A stretch of 64,000 nt of DNA from Mobilicoccus pelagius NBRC 104925. Lineage in GTDB: Bacteria; Actinomycetota; Actinomycetes; Actinomycetales; Dermatophilaceae. Position 1 is the first letter of the stretch. The number at the start of each line of letters is the position of its first letter. Below, one piece after another: positions 52,365 to 62,668 of the stretch. The position numbers were made by a program, and so were the translations under genes. Location of the stretch: assembly GCF_000247995.1 (NCBI RefSeq), contig NZ_BAFE01000073.1, forward strand, positions 62,001 to 126,000, given 5' to 3'. The notes beneath the pieces are model-generated. The model searched no databases and was not told the DNA's origin. It saw only the letters and a program-made list of their open reading frames with translations.

Positions 52365-54374
52365 ATGAGCACCCGAGCCGACGAGCCACGTCCTCCGCGC
52401 TCCACCTCGCCCGGGACGGCCGGCGCCGCGCCATCCCCCTCCCCCGTCGGCGTCCCCGCCCCCGGCCGACGCCCGGCGACTCCTCTCGGCTGGCGCCGCT
52501 CCGCGACGAACTTCCTCCGCCAGACGTCGATGGCGGGGGCCTATCCGCACGGCATCCACCCCGTGCTCGTGCCCGGCGTGTCGGTCGACGAGCAGCGGTA
52601 CGACTACCGCACCGACAAGGTCGTCGTCAGGCTCGTCGCGGCGAGCATCCTCGCGTTCGTCACGTGGGGGGTCCTCGATCCGCAGGGGCTCTCCCGCGGG
52701 TCCGAGGCGGCGATCGTCTGGGTGACGACGTACTTCGGCTGGTTCTTCAGCGGTCTCGCCGCCGTCGTCCTCTTCTCCCTCCTCTTCATCGGGTTCAGCC
52801 GGTACGGCACGATCCCGCTCGGCCTCGACGGGGAGGAGCCGGAGTTCTCGACCGTCTCCTGGGTGTCGATGCTCTTCGCGGCCGGCATGGGCATCGGGTT
52901 GCTGTTCTTCGGCCCGTACGAGCCGATGCAGTACTACCTCGAACCGGCGCCCGGCACGGCCGACCCGGAAACGCGTCGCGCGATGCACCAGGCCCTCGTC
53001 CAGACGGTCTTCCACTGGGGCCCGCAGGCGTGGGCGATGTACGCCCTCGTCGGCGCGACGGTCGCGTACGGCGCCTACCGGCGGGGTCGCACCGTCCTCA
53101 TGAGTTCGATCTTCGAGCCGCTCATCGGCCGGCGTGGGGCGCAGGGCCTGCCCGGCCGCCTCATCGACGTGTTCGCGATCATCGCCACGCTCTTCGGCAC
53201 GGCAGCCGCGCTCGGCATCGGTGCCCTCCAGATAGGGCGGGGGCTCCAGGTCGTCACGGGCATCGGGCGCGTCGGCAACGGCATGCTCATCGCGATCGTC
53301 GCGTTCCTCACCGTCGCGTTCGTCGCCTCGGCGGTGAGCGGGATCGACCGCGGCATCCGCTACCTGTCGAACATCAACATGACGGTCGCCGTGCTCACCG
53401 CGTTCTTCGTCTTCGTCGCGGGCCCCACGCTGTTCCTCGCGAACCTCACCCCCTCCGTCGTCGCCGACTACCTGGGCCAGACCCTCGGCCTCATCGCGTA
53501 CTCGGCGTCCTACGGCGAGAAGGAGGCCGCGTTCCTCCGCACGTGGACGATCTTCTACTGGGCGTGGTGGGTGTCGTGGTCGCCGTTCGTCGGCATGTTC
53601 GTCGCGAAGATCTCCCGCGGTCGCACGCTGCGCGAGTTCGTCACGGTCGTCATCATCGTGCCGTCGCTCGTGTGCCTGCTGTCGTTCTGCGTGTACGGAG
53701 GCACGTCGATGTGGATGCAGGAGTCCGGCGCCGCCGACGTCGCGTCCGCTCCGAACGCGCAGGACGCGCTCTTCATCCTCCTCGACGCCCTCCCGTTCGC
53801 GCAGGTCACGCCGTTCGTCGTGCTCTTCATGCTCACCGTCTTCTTCGTCACGAGCGCCGACTCCGCCTCGGTCGTCATGGGGAGCCTCAGCCAGCGTGGT
53901 CGTCCTCACCCGAGCGCGGGGATCGTCGTCCTCCTCGGCCTGTTCCTCTCGGCGATCGCCGTCGTGATGATCCTCGCGGGTGGCCAGGAGGCGCTCACCG
54001 GCATGCAGAACCTCATCGTCGTCTCGGCCCTGCCGTTCGCCGTCGCGATGGTCGCGATGATGGTCGCGTTCGCCCTGGATCTGCGTACCGACCCGGTCGT
54101 GCTGCGCCGCGCGTACGCCGACAAGGCCGTGGGCCTCGCCGTGCGGGAGGGTGTGCGCCGCTACGGCGACCGGTTCGTCCTCGCCGTGGCCGTCGCGCCC
54201 GAGGGGGCCGGCGCCGGCGACGACATCGACTCCGACACGCGAGCGATGACGGAGTGGTACCAGCGCCGTGACGAGCACGGCGACCCCGTCGACTACGACT
54301 ACGAGGCGGGCCGGTACCTCGACGGCCCCGTCGAGGACGAGGAGCGGGACGACACGGCGCCGACCGACGCCTGA
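52365..54374 (+). CDS. BCCT family transporter (betaine/carnitine/choline type)
   Basis: A 669-residue secondary transporter with a polar, Pro-rich ~80-residue N-terminus and twelve membrane helices. It has the family's Gly-rich AAGMGIGLLFFG motif (near residue 173), the Trp-rich helix FYWAWWVSWSPFVGMF (near 400) and a charged acidic C-terminal tail of ~90 residues. The GMGIG sequence is that of Na+-coupled betaine transporters such as BetP. Import of a trimethylammonium osmolyte is likely, but the exact substrate is not certain. The adjacent trehalose-synthase-like gene also points to osmotic balance. Confidence 0.88.
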   Translation: MSTRADEPRPPRSTSPGTAGAAPSPSPVGVPAPGRRPATPLGWRRSATNFLRQTSMAGAYPHGIHPVLVPGVSVDEQRYDYRTDKVVVRLVAASILAFVTWGVLDPQGLSRGSEAAIVWVTTYFGWFFSGLAAVVLFSLLFIGFSRYGTIPLGLDGEEPEFSTVSWVSMLFAAGMGIGLLFFGPYEPMQYYLEPAPGTADPETRRAMHQALVQTVFHWGPQAWAMYALVGATVAYGAYRRGRTVLMSSIFEPLIGRRGAQGLPGRLIDVFAIIATLFGTAAALGIGALQIGRGLQVVTGIGRVGNGMLIAIVAFLTVAFVASAVSGIDRGIRYLSNINMTVAVLTAFFVFVAGPTLFLANLTPSVVADYLGQTLGLIAYSASYGEKEAAFLRTWTIFYWAWWVSWSPFVGMFVAKISRGRTLREFVTVVIIVPSLVCLLSFCVYGGTSMWMQESGAADVASAPNAQDALFILLDALPFAQVTPFVVLFMLTVFFVTSADSASVVMGSLSQRGRPHPSAGIVVLLGLFLSAIAVVMILAGGQEALTGMQNLIVVSALPFAVAMVAMMVAFALDLRTDPVVLRRAYADKAVGLAVREGVRRYGDRFVLAVAVAPEGAGAGDDIDSDTRAMTEWYQRRDEHGDPVDYDYEAGRYLDGPVEDEERDDTAPTDA

Positions 54375-54396
54375 GCCGTTCCTCCCCGACGCCGCG

Positions 54397-54430
54397 AAAG
54401 CCCTCCCCGATCGAGGTCGGGGAGGGCTTT
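54397..54430 (+). terminator. Intrinsic terminator of the BCCT gene
   Basis: A 14-bp stem starting AAAGCCC (54397-54410 with 54417-54430), with a 6-base loop and TTTCTCG at the end, lies 23 bases after the stop codon. The A-start/T-end makes it a classical terminator. Confidence 0.8.
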
Positions 54431-54433
54431 CTC

Positions 54434-54488
54434 GTGCCCGGGGCATGGTGCCCGGGGCGTGGTGCCGGGGCGTGGTGCCCGAGGCGTG
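54434..54488. repeat. Four tandem copies of a 14-nt unit
   Basis: GTGCCCGGGGCGTG-like units occur at 54434, 54448, 54462 (one base short) and 54475, between the BCCT terminator and the end of the GH13 gene. They are nearly identical and probably of slippage origin. Confidence 0.7.
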
Positions 54489-54514
54489 GGCGGGCGGCCG
54501 GTGCCGCTCCGACG

Positions 54515-56200
54515 TCAGTAGAGGCGGGTGTCGGCCTGGCTCTGGATGCGGAACCAGCGGCACCCGTAGCCGTCGAGCTGGACCTCGAACCGCTTCTTCG
54601 GGTCGACGGGCAGCGGCTCCTGTTCCCACAGGTCGACGAGTCGGGAGTCGGGCTCCACCCGCGGGACGGACACGGAGACGGTGCGCCCCTCGGGGCTCAG
54701 GTTGTGCACCGTGACGACGATCGCGTCCTCGCCGCGGGCCGCGAGGACGAGCACCGCGGGGTCGCCGACGTCGACGACCTCGGTGGGCGCCCAGCCGAGC
54801 TCGGGGTGGCGACGGTGCAGGAAGATCAGGGTGCGGACGAACCCGTACAGCGACTCCGGATCGGGGCGCTGATCCGCGACGTTGACGTGGTCCGGGGCGT
54901 ACCCGCCGTCGGGGAACGGCGCGACCCAGCGGCGACGGGGCGCGTTGGAGAAGCCCGCGCCCTCCTCCGACGTCCACTGCATCGGGGTGCGGACCGCCAT
55001 CCGACCCTCCTCGGCGAGGTTCTCGCCCATGCCGATCTCCTCGCCGTAGAAGATCGACGGGGTGCCGGGCAGCGAGAACAGCAGCGAGTACGCCATGCGG
55101 ATGCGGCGCGGGTCGCCGTCGAGCATCGGGGGCAGGCGGCGCTTGAGGCCGCGATCGTAGACCTGCATGTTCTCCTGTGGACCGAACGCGTCGAACACCT
55201 CCCGTCGCTCGGAGTCGGTGAGCTTGTCGAGCGTGAGCTCGTCGTGGTTGCGCAGGAAGTTGGCCCACTGCGTCTGCCGGGCCAGGGGGAAGCTCGCCCG
55301 CTTCTCGAGCGACTCGACGATCGGGCGGGCGTCGTGGCGGGCCATGGCGAGGTAGATCTTCTGCATGCCGATGAAGTCGAACTGCAGCGCCAGGCCGTCG
55401 CCGCGCTCGGCGCCGAAGAACTCGTACTGGTCCTCGTAGGGCACGTTGACCTCGCCGAGCAGGATCCCGTCCCCCGTGCGGCGCCGCAGCAGGGCGCACG
55501 TCTCGCGGAGGAAGTCCATCGGGTCGCCGAGCTCCTTCTTCTCCTCCCCCGTGTAGCCCGTCGTCTCGAGGATGAACGGCACCGCGTCCACCCGGAACCC
55601 GTCGACGCCGAGCTGGGTCCAGAACCCGATGATGCGTGCGATCTCCTCGCGCACCGCCGGGTTGGCGATGTTGAGGTCGGGCTGGAACCGGTAGAAGTTG
55701 TGCAGGTACCACTCCCCCGTCTTGTCGTCCTTCTCCCAGATCGAGTCCTCCTCGTCGGGGAACACGACCTTGTCGGAGGTGTCACCGGGGTCGGTGTCGC
55801 GCCACACGTACCAGTCGCGGTACGGGTTGTCCGTGCTCTTGCGGGACTCCTTGAACCACGGGTGCTCGTCCGAGGTGTGGTTGAGGACGAGGTCGACGAT
55901 GACGCGCATGCCGCGGTCGTGGGCCGTGCGGGTCACCTCGACGAAGTCGCCCAGCGTCCCGAGCCGCGGGTCGACGCCGTAGTAGTCGGTGATGTCGTAG
56001 CCGTCGTCCTCGTCGGGCGAGGGGTAGAACGGCATGAGCCACAGGCACGTCACGCCCAGTTCGGCCAGGTAGTCGATGCGGCGGGCGAGGCCGGCGAAGT
56101 CACCGACGCCGTCCCCGCTGCCGTCCTGGAACGTCTCGACGTCCAGGCTGTAGATGACGGCGTTCTTCCACCACATGTCACTCGTGTCGGTGATGCGCAT
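54515..56200 (-). CDS. GH13 alpha-glucan enzyme, trehalose-synthase-like
   Basis: A 561-residue family GH13 protein. The N-terminal WWKNAVIYSLDVETFQDG and LPFYPSP-type LMPFYPSPDEDDGYDI, with VDLVLNHTSDEHPWF, are close to trehalose synthase (TreS) proteins. The catalytic set is complete: nucleophile Asp in DGFRVDAVPF (near residue 208), acid/base Glu in GEVNVPYED (near 249) and FLRNHDELT (near 322). No maltokinase domain is fused. It may interconvert maltose and trehalose or act on related glucans. It lies 65 bases after an LLM oxidoreductase gene, a pairing seen in other Actinobacteria. Confidence 0.83.
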   Translation of the reverse strand: MRITDTSDMWWKNAVIYSLDVETFQDGSGDGVGDFAGLARRIDYLAELGVTCLWLMPFYPSPDEDDGYDITDYYGVDPRLGTLGDFVEVTRTAHDRGMRVIVDLVLNHTSDEHPWFKESRKSTDNPYRDWYVWRDTDPGDTSDKVVFPDEEDSIWEKDDKTGEWYLHNFYRFQPDLNIANPAVREEIARIIGFWTQLGVDGFRVDAVPFILETTGYTGEEKKELGDPMDFLRETCALLRRRTGDGILLGEVNVPYEDQYEFFGAERGDGLALQFDFIGMQKIYLAMARHDARPIVESLEKRASFPLARQTQWANFLRNHDELTLDKLTDSERREVFDAFGPQENMQVYDRGLKRRLPPMLDGDPRRIRMAYSLLFSLPGTPSIFYGEEIGMGENLAEEGRMAVRTPMQWTSEEGAGFSNAPRRRWVAPFPDGGYAPDHVNVADQRPDPESLYGFVRTLIFLHRRHPELGWAPTEVVDVGDPAVLVLAARGEDAIVVTVHNLSPEGRTVSVSVPRVEPDSRLVDLWEQEPLPVDPKKRFEVQLDGYGCRWFRIQSQADTRLY

Positions 56201-56265
56201 GTGCTCTCCTCGTGGTGCGGGTGGGGTCGGTGGGCGTGAACGAGCCGGCCGGTCGGCGCAGTCGG

Positions 56266-57222
56266 TCAGCGCAGGTCCGGCAGGACGTGCTCGCCGGCGG
56301 CCTCGATCCAGGGTCGCTGTTCCTGCCCGACGTGGTGCAGGTAGACGCGGTCGAACCCGCCCAGGTCGACGAGCTCGCGGATGCGGGCGGTGAGGCCCCC
56401 GAGGTCGTGGTCGACGAGGCAGGCGCGCCCGATCATCTCGTCGGTGGCTCCGCGGCTCACGTCCTCGAGGTGGGCGGTCGTCACGTCCGTGGCCGTGACC
56501 GTGCTCCACACGTTGCTGCTCCACTGGTCGCGGGCGATCGCCCACGCCTCCTCCGACGTGGGCGCCCACGACACGTGGACCTGCAGGACGAGCTCGCCGT
56601 CGCCGCCCGCGTCGCGGTAGGCGTCGACGATGCGGCGCAGTCGCTCGGGCGGCTGGTTGATCGTCACGATGCCGTCGGCCCACGTCGCGCCGCGGGCCGC
56701 GGAGCCCTCAGAGAGGGTCGGCTGGAACAGCAGCGGCGGCTCGGCCGGCAAGGTCCACAGCTTGGCGTTCTCCACCGTGACGAGGCCCCGGTGCGTGACC
56801 GTCTCGCCGCGGTGCAGGCGCCGGACGATGTCGACGCACTCCATGAGCCGGGCGTCGCGCTCGTCCTTGCTGGGCCACCGCTCGCCCGCGATGTGCTCGT
56901 TCATCCATTGGCCCGTGCCGAGGCACATCCAGAACCGGCCGGGGAACATCTCGGTGAGCGTCGCCGACGCCTGCGCGAGGATCGCCGGGTGGTAGCGCAT
57001 CCCCGGCGCCGAGACCGTGCCGAACGAGAGGTTCGTCGACGCCATCGCGGCCCCCAGCCACGACCACGTGAACCCCGCCTGGCCCTGCCGCGAGCTCCAC
57101 GGAGCGAAGTGGTCGGAGCACATCGCCGCGTCGAATCCCGCGATCTCGGCGAGCTGCACGTCGGCGAGGAGTCGGCTCGGGGCGATCTGCTCGTGCGAGG
57201 CGTGGAAGCCGAAGATCGTCAT
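56266..57222 (-). CDS. LLM-class oxidoreductase (TIGR03885-like)
   Basis: A 318-residue luciferase-like protein. FGFHASHEQIAPSRLL at the start, CSDHFAPWSSRQGQAGFTW (near residue 40) and FWMCLGTGQWMNEHIAG (near 100) match the subfamily of F420-like but probably non-F420 flavin enzymes (recalled as TIGR03885). The reaction is unknown. It shares a transcript with the GH13 enzyme, so a role in that sugar pathway is possible but untested. ATG 57222 is chosen where the conserved sequence begins. Confidence 0.8.
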   Translation of the reverse strand: MTIFGFHASHEQIAPSRLLADVQLAEIAGFDAAMCSDHFAPWSSRQGQAGFTWSWLGAAMASTNLSFGTVSAPGMRYHPAILAQASATLTEMFPGRFWMCLGTGQWMNEHIAGERWPSKDERDARLMECVDIVRRLHRGETVTHRGLVTVENAKLWTLPAEPPLLFQPTLSEGSAARGATWADGIVTINQPPERLRRIVDAYRDAGGDGELVLQVHVSWAPTSEEAWAIARDQWSSNVWSTVTATDVTTAHLEDVSRGATDEMIGRACLVDHDLGGLTARIRELVDLGGFDRVYLHHVGQEQRPWIEAAGEHVLPDLR

Positions 57223-57390
57223 GCCGCCATTCAAACCGACGCCGCCGTCATGGACACGCCGCATCGTCGACCGTCTCCCGCGTCACGGGACGCAGCACGG
57301 CGCCGACGCCCGGCCGCCTCGTCGGGCGTCGCACGTCCCTCACGGTCGAAGGGCCCGAGCGATGAGCGTGCGCCCGCGCCTCCCACAGCC

Positions 57391-58371
57391 TCAGGCGTCG
57401 AGCATGTCCTCGGTCAGGTTGGCCTCCGTGCCGGGGATGCCGCGCTCTGCCGCGACCTTGTCGGACATCGCGAGCAGCCGGCGGATGCGCCCCGCGACGG
57501 CGTCCTTCGTCATCGGCGGGTCGGCGAGGGCACCGAGCTCCTCGAGGCTCGCCTGTCGGTGCTCGAGCCGCAGCTCACCGGCGGTGCGGAGGTGGTCGGG
57601 GACCTCCTCGCCGAGGATCTCCAACGCGCGTTCCACACGGGCACCGGCGGCGACCGCGGCCCGCGCGGAGCGGCGCAGGTTCGCGTCGTCGAAGTTGGCG
57701 AGACGGTTGGCGGTGGCGCGGACCTCTTTGCGGACCCGACGCTCCTCCCACGCGAGGACGGCGTCGTGCGCGCCGAGGCGGGTGAGCATCGCGCCGATGG
57801 CGTCGCCGTCACGGATGACGACACGGTCGACCCCGCGGACCTCCCGCGCCTTGACGCCGATCCCGAGGCGCCGTGCCGCACCGACGAGCGCCAGGGCGGC
57901 CTCCGGCCCGGGGCACGTGATCTCCATCGAGCTCGACCGGCCGGGCTCGGTGAGCGAGCCGTGCGCGAGGAACGCGCCGCGCCAGGCGGCCTCGGCATCG
58001 CACGCCGCGCCGTTGACGACCCGCGGCGGTAGACCGCGCACGGGGCGACCCCGCAGGTCGACGAGACCCGTCTGCCGGGCAAGGGCCTCTCCGTCCGTGA
58101 TGACCCGGACGACGTAACGGCTCGTGCGGCGCAGCCCGCCCGGGGCGAGGACGAGGAGGTCGCTGTGTATGCCGTAGACCTCGGCGATGTGGGTGCGGAG
58201 GCGCCGCGCGGCCGCGGCCGTGTCGAGTTCCGCCTCGACGACGATGCGTCCCCCGACGATGTGGAGCCCACCCGCGAACCGGAGCATCGCCGACACCTCG
58301 GCCTTGCGACAGCAGGGCTTGGTCACGACGAGACGGGAGAGTTCGTCCTTCACCTTCGCAGTCATCGCCAT
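57391..58371 (-). CDS. whiA: DNA-binding protein WhiA
   Basis: A 326-residue WhiA with the LAGLIDADG-like N-terminal domain ([18 protein letters not shown] near residue 20; [17 protein letters not shown] near 120) and a C-terminal helix-turn-helix ([20 protein letters not shown], near 270). In Streptomyces it governs sporulation; in non-sporulating relatives it acts in cell division and growth. ATG 58371 gives the usual [11 protein letters not shown] start; ATG 58380 is also possible. It is the last gene of uvrC-rapZ-yvcK-whiA. Confidence 0.95.
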   Translation of the reverse strand: MAMTAKVKDELSRLVVTKPCCRKAEVSAMLRFAGGLHIVGGRIVVEAELDTAAAARRLRTHIAEVYGIHSDLLVLAPGGLRRTSRYVVRVITDGEALARQTGLVDLRGRPVRGLPPRVVNGAACDAEAAWRGAFLAHGSLTEPGRSSSMEITCPGPEAALALVGAARRLGIGVKAREVRGVDRVVIRDGDAIGAMLTRLGAHDAVLAWEERRVRKEVRATANRLANFDDANLRRSARAAVAAGARVERALEILGEEVPDHLRTAGELRLEHRQASLEELGALADPPMTKDAVAGRIRRLLAMSDKVAAERGIPGTEANLTEDMLDA

Positions 58372-58501
58372 GGGGGTCATCCTGCCATCCGCCGGGCCCC
58401 ACTCTGCGAATGCCGTTGCACCACGGCCCGAATCACCCCCTCGAGCACGGCTCTGGGACGCCGCGTGACCCACCTCGACGGGCGGGCGCGGCGTCCGCCC
58501 G

Positions 58502-59437
58502 TCACTCGATGACGTCGCGGTAGGCGGCGGCGAGACGCAGCGGATCGTGCTCGACGGGGTTGTCGGTGCGCGACACCGGCGCGACGACGAGTTCCGCCCC
58601 GAGCTGCCGCGCGTGCGCGGCGAGGGCTTCGTGGTCGTCGACGACGCGCGGGTCGGCGAGGACGACGTCGATCCGCATGTCCGGGGCGTGCGCGCGGAGC
58701 GTGTCGAGGTGCTGCCCAGCCGAATACCCCTGCGTCTCGGAGGTGTGCATCTGCAGGTTGAGCGTGAGGATGCGCCGCGCGGGGGTGGCGCTGAGGACCT
58801 CGGCGAGCTGCGGCACGAGGAGGTGCGGCATGACGGACGTGTACCAGGAACCCGGACCGAGGACGACCCAGTCGGCCTCCCTCAGTGCGTCGAGGGCCTC
58901 GGGCCGCGCCGGCGGTTCCGGCGGGTCCAGGCGGATCTCCCGGACCTGGCCGGGTGTCTTCGCGACGGCGGCCTGACCGCGTACGAGGGTCGCCACCTCG
59001 GGATGCTCGGCGTCGAGACCGGTGACGTCGGCGGTGATCGTGAGCGGGACGGCCGCCATCGGCAGCACCCGCCCCCGCGCCCCGAGGAGGCGTCCGACGA
59101 GGTCGAGACCGCTCACGGCGTCGCCGAGGAGGTCCCACAACCCGACGATGAGGAGGTTGCCGACGGCGTGCCCGGCGAGCTCCCCCTCGCCGCCGAACCG
59201 GTGTTGGAGGACGTCGCGCCACAGGTGGCCCCACTCGGAGTCGTCGCACAACGCGGCGAGGGCCATGCGCAGGTCGCCGGGCGGGAGGATGTCGTACTGC
59301 TCCCGGAGGCGCCCGCTCGATCCGCCGTCGTCGGCGACCGTGACGACCGCCGTCACGTGGTCGGTGACGTGCCGGAGGGCGGAGAGGGACGCGGCGAGGC
59401 CGTGCCCGCCGCCGAGGGCGACGACGTGGGGTCTCAT
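58502..59437 (-). CDS. yvcK: YvcK-type gluconeogenesis factor (CofD-like)
   Basis: A 311-residue Rossmann-like protein of the YvcK/CofD superfamily, with [16 protein letters not shown] (near residue 8), [12 protein letters not shown] (near 34), [12 protein letters not shown] and [18 protein letters not shown] (near 193). In other bacteria it binds UDP-sugars and affects cell-wall precursor supply. The ATG overlaps the rapZ stop (ATGA). It is not the F420 enzyme CofD, judged by neighbours and the GGGSSGRLR-like segment. Confidence 0.92.
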   Translation of the reverse strand: MRPHVVALGGGHGLAASLSALRHVTDHVTAVVTVADDGGSSGRLREQYDILPPGDLRMALAALCDDSEWGHLWRDVLQHRFGGEGELAGHAVGNLLIVGLWDLLGDAVSGLDLVGRLLGARGRVLPMAAVPLTITADVTGLDAEHPEVATLVRGQAAVAKTPGQVREIRLDPPEPPARPEALDALREADWVVLGPGSWYTSVMPHLLVPQLAEVLSATPARRILTLNLQMHTSETQGYSAGQHLDTLRAHAPDMRIDVVLADPRVVDDHEALAAHARQLGAELVVAPVSRTDNPVEHDPLRLAAAYRDVIE

Positions 59438-60393
59438 TCGCGCCCCAGGTCGCGGTGGAAGAGCAGGGTGGCGATGGCGGGCGTGCGGAGCTCCTCGGCG
59501 AGCCGCTCGGCGACGGCGACCGAACGGTGCTTGCCGCCCGTGCATCCGACGGCGATGGTGATGTAGCGGCGCCCCTCCTTGAGGTAGCCGGCCAGCATGG
59601 GCTCCATCAGGTCGACGGCGCGGTCGATGAACTCCCGCGCCTCCGGCTGGGCGAAGACGTAGTCGGCGACCGGCTTCTCGAGGCCGGTGTGGCCGCGCAG
59701 CTCCGGGATCCAGTACGGGTTGGGCAGGAACCGCATGTCGAAGACCGTGTCGGCGTCGAGGGGGACGCCGTATTTGAACCCGAACGAGACGATCGCGATG
59801 CGGAGTCGGGCGGACGCGGCGCCACCGAGCATCTCCCGCACCTTGGCGGTGAGCTGGTGGACGTTGAGGCCGCTCGTGTCGACGAGGAGGTCGGCCTGGG
59901 AGCGCAGGTCCGAGAGGCGCGACCGCTCCTCCTGGATGCCGTCGAGGAGTCGGCCGTCGCCCTGGAGGGGGTGCGGTCGACGGACGCTCTCGAACCGGCG
60001 GACGAGGGACTCGTCGCTCGCGTCGACGAAGACGACGCGCGGGTGGTGCCCCTCGGCGCGCAGCGTCGTCAACGCCTCGGTGAACGCGTCGAAGAACCCG
60101 CGGGTACGCACGTCGACGACCGCGGCGAGGCGGTGCACCGCCGGGCTGCGACGGACGAGGCCGGCGAGCTGCGGGAGCATGCTCGGCGGCAGGTTGTCGA
60201 CGACGTACCAGCCGAGGTCCTCCATCGCGTGCACCGCCGTGCTGCGACCGGCGCCGCTCATCCCCGTGAGGATGATGAGGTCGCTGCGGTGCTCCTCGCC
60301 GTCCACCTCCTCCGCGGCGACGTCCGCGGCCGTACGCGCGGGCGCCTCGGTCGTGTGGTCGCCGGTGGTCCTGTGGGTCGTCCGATCGGTCAT
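59434..60393 (-). CDS. rapZ: RNase adapter / nucleotide-binding protein RapZ
   Basis: A 319-residue P-loop protein with an extra ~35-residue polar N-terminus. The Walker A is [11 protein letters not shown] (near residue 43), with Arg in place of the usual Lys, as is common in actinobacterial RapZ. DVRTRGFF (near 94) and the C-terminal [16 protein letters not shown] and [10 protein letters not shown] segments are characteristic. In E. coli RapZ controls glucosamine-6-phosphate synthase RNA; the actinobacterial role is not settled. It overlaps uvrC and yvcK by four bases each. Confidence 0.93.
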   Translation of the reverse strand: MTDRTTHRTTGDHTTEAPARTAADVAAEEVDGEEHRSDLIILTGMSGAGRSTAVHAMEDLGWYVVDNLPPSMLPQLAGLVRRSPAVHRLAAVVDVRTRGFFDAFTEALTTLRAEGHHPRVVFVDASDESLVRRFESVRRPHPLQGDGRLLDGIQEERSRLSDLRSQADLLVDTSGLNVHQLTAKVREMLGGAASARLRIAIVSFGFKYGVPLDADTVFDMRFLPNPYWIPELRGHTGLEKPVADYVFAQPEAREFIDRAVDLMEPMLAGYLKEGRRYITIAVGCTGGKHRSVAVAERLAEELRTPAIATLLFHRDLGRE

Positions 60394-62600
60394 GTCGTCT
60401 CCTCACGCTCGGTCACGGCATCGTCCCCGGTCGGGTCGGCTCCCTCATCGTCGGCCGCCGGTGTTCCTCCATCCTGCACCCCACGCTCCGGGGGCGTGTC
60501 GTCGAGGACCTCACCGGTGAGCAGGTCGACCGCGGGGGCGGGCGCCGAGCCCGCGAGGCGGTCGGAGATCGACCGCGCGAGGGCCGGACCGATGCCGGGG
60601 ACGGCCTGGACCTCCTCGGTGGTCGCGGCCCGGATGCGCTTGACGGAGCCGAACTCGGCGAGCAGGGCCGCGCGCCGAGCTGGGCCGAGGCCGGGGATCC
60701 CGTCGAGCTCGCTCGCCGTCATCGCCTTCGAGCGTCGCTGCCGGTGGAACGTGATGGCGAAGCGGTGCGCCTCGTCGCGGAGACGCTGGAGGAGGAACAG
60801 TCCCTCGCTCGTGCGCGGCAGGATGACGGGGAACTCCTCCCCCGGCAGCCACACCTCCTCCAGGCGCTTGGCGAGGCCGACGACGGCGACACCGTCCACC
60901 CCCATGTCGTCGAGGACACGCGCTGCGGCCTCGACCTGCGGGCGACCACCGTCGACGACGACGAGCTGCGGCGCGTAGGCGAACCGTTGCGGGCGCCCGG
61001 TGCGGGGGTCGACGCCGGGGGCGACGACCGGTGCGGCCCTTCCCGAGCCGCCCTGTGCCTGGGAGGGCGCCGCAGGCGCGACCGTGGCGGCGGCGGGCGC
61101 GACGTCGCGGTCGAGGTCGTAGGCCGCGCCCTCGGGCTCCTCCACGCCGGCCGGATTCATGCCGGACGGGTCCTGCCGGTGCCGACGGAACCGTCGGCGG
61201 AGGACCTCGGCCATCGCCATGGCGTCGTGCACCGGGGCGCCCGGCTGCGCGGCCTCGCCGTTCTCGAGACGGTCGCCGCGGACGATGAACCGGCGGTACT
61301 CGCTCTTGCGCGGCAGCCCGTCCTCGAAGACGACCATCGACGCGACGACGTTCGTGCCCTGCACGTGCGAGACGTCGTAGCACTCGATGCGGAGGGGGGC
61401 CTCGTCGAGCTCGAGCGTCTCCTGGAGCTCCTCGAGGCTCTTGCTGCGGGCCGTGAGATCGCCCGCGCGGGCGACCTTGTGCCGGCTCAACGCCTGGGTC
61501 GCGTTGCGGGTCACCGTCTCCATGAGCGCCCGCTTGTCGCCGCGCTGCGGCACCCGCACCTCGACCGCGGCGCCTCGGCGCTCGGTGAGCCAGGCCGCGA
61601 CGGTGTCGACGTCCCGCGGCGCGGTCGAGACGAGGACCTCGCGCGGCACGACCTCGCCGCCGTCGCCGTACACCTGGCCGAGGAGCTGCTCCATGAGCGC
61701 CTCGTCGGTGTCGTCGAGGCCCTGCGAGCGTTCGAGGATCCACCCGCGCTGGCCGCGGATGCGGCCGCCGCGGACGTGGAAGACCTGGACCGCGGCCTCG
61801 AGCTCGTCGCCGACGAGTCCGAACACGTCGGCGTCGGTGGCGTCCGGCAGGACGACGGCGGACCGTTCGAGAGCCGTCGTGAGGGCGCCGAGGTCGTCGC
61901 GCAGCCGGGCGGCACGCTCGAAGTCGAGGTCGGCGGCCGCCTCCTTCATCTCCCGCTCGATGCGCGTGACGAACCGGCCGGTGTCGCCCGCCATGAAGTC
62001 GCAGAAGTCCGCGGCGATGTCGCGGTGCTCCTCCTCGCTCACCCGTCCGACGCAGGGCGCCGAGCACTTCTCGATGTACCCGAGGAGGCACGGCCGTCCG
62101 ACCTGCTCGGCCCGGCGGAACACACCGTTGCTGCACGTGCGCACCGGGAAGACGCGCAGGAGGAGGTCGAGGGTCTCGCGGATCGCCCATGCGTGCGTGT
62201 ACGGCCCGAAGTAGCGAGTGCCCGGCTTCTTCTTCCCGCGCATCACCTGGGCGCGCGGGTAGGTGTCCCCCATCGTCACCGCGAGGTAGGGGTAGGACTT
62301 GTCGTCGCGGTACTTGACGTTGAACCGCGGCTCGAACTCCTTGATCCAGCTGTACTCGAGCTGGAGGGCCTCGACCTCGGTGGAGACGACGGTCCACTCG
62401 ACACGCGCCCCGGTGAACACCATCCTGCGCGTGCGCGGGTGGAGCCCCGCGACGTCCTGGAAGTACGACGAGAGACGGGCCCGCAGGGACTTGGCCTTGC
62501 CGACGTAGATGACCCGCCCCTCGCTGTCGAGGAACCGGTACACGCCGGGGTCGACGGGGATCTCACCCGGGCGGGGACGATAGGTCGAGGGGTCTGCCAC
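60390..62600 (-). CDS. uvrC: Excinuclease ABC subunit C
   Basis: A 736-residue nucleotide-excision-repair nuclease. It has the GIY-YIG domain ([19 protein letters not shown], near residue 20), four Cys in [15 protein letters not shown], a UVR helix pair (near 210), an RNase H-like domain ([18 protein letters not shown], near 420, and [12 protein letters not shown]) and C-terminal helix-hairpin-helix motifs ([23 protein letters not shown]). A Pro/Ala-rich insertion lies near residue 490-530. GTG 62600 is preferred, as TACAGT ends seven bases before it, over an in-frame start at 62624. Confidence 0.96.
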   Translation of the reverse strand: MADPSTYRPRPGEIPVDPGVYRFLDSEGRVIYVGKAKSLRARLSSYFQDVAGLHPRTRRMVFTGARVEWTVVSTEVEALQLEYSWIKEFEPRFNVKYRDDKSYPYLAVTMGDTYPRAQVMRGKKKPGTRYFGPYTHAWAIRETLDLLLRVFPVRTCSNGVFRRAEQVGRPCLLGYIEKCSAPCVGRVSEEEHRDIAADFCDFMAGDTGRFVTRIEREMKEAAADLDFERAARLRDDLGALTTALERSAVVLPDATDADVFGLVGDELEAAVQVFHVRGGRIRGQRGWILERSQGLDDTDEALMEQLLGQVYGDGGEVVPREVLVSTAPRDVDTVAAWLTERRGAAVEVRVPQRGDKRALMETVTRNATQALSRHKVARAGDLTARSKSLEELQETLELDEAPLRIECYDVSHVQGTNVVASMVVFEDGLPRKSEYRRFIVRGDRLENGEAAQPGAPVHDAMAMAEVLRRRFRRHRQDPSGMNPAGVEEPEGAAYDLDRDVAPAAATVAPAAPSQAQGGSGRAAPVVAPGVDPRTGRPQRFAYAPQLVVVDGGRPQVEAAARVLDDMGVDGVAVVGLAKRLEEVWLPGEEFPVILPRTSEGLFLLQRLRDEAHRFAITFHRQRRSKAMTASELDGIPGLGPARRAALLAEFGSVKRIRAATTEEVQAVPGIGPALARSISDRLAGSAPAPAVDLLTGEVLDDTPPERGVQDGGTPAADDEGADPTGDDAVTEREETT

Positions 62601-62607
62601 GCCCGTC

Positions 62608-62613
62608 ACTGTA
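62608..62613 (-). promoter_or_regulatory. -10 element for leaderless uvrC-rapZ-yvcK-whiA mRNA
   Basis: TACAGT on the minus strand lies seven bases before GTG 62600. Confidence 0.5.
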
Positions 62614-62668
62614 GGACGCGGCACCGACGACCCGTCGTCCCCTCCTCGGGCGTGACGTCGAGGACCTG

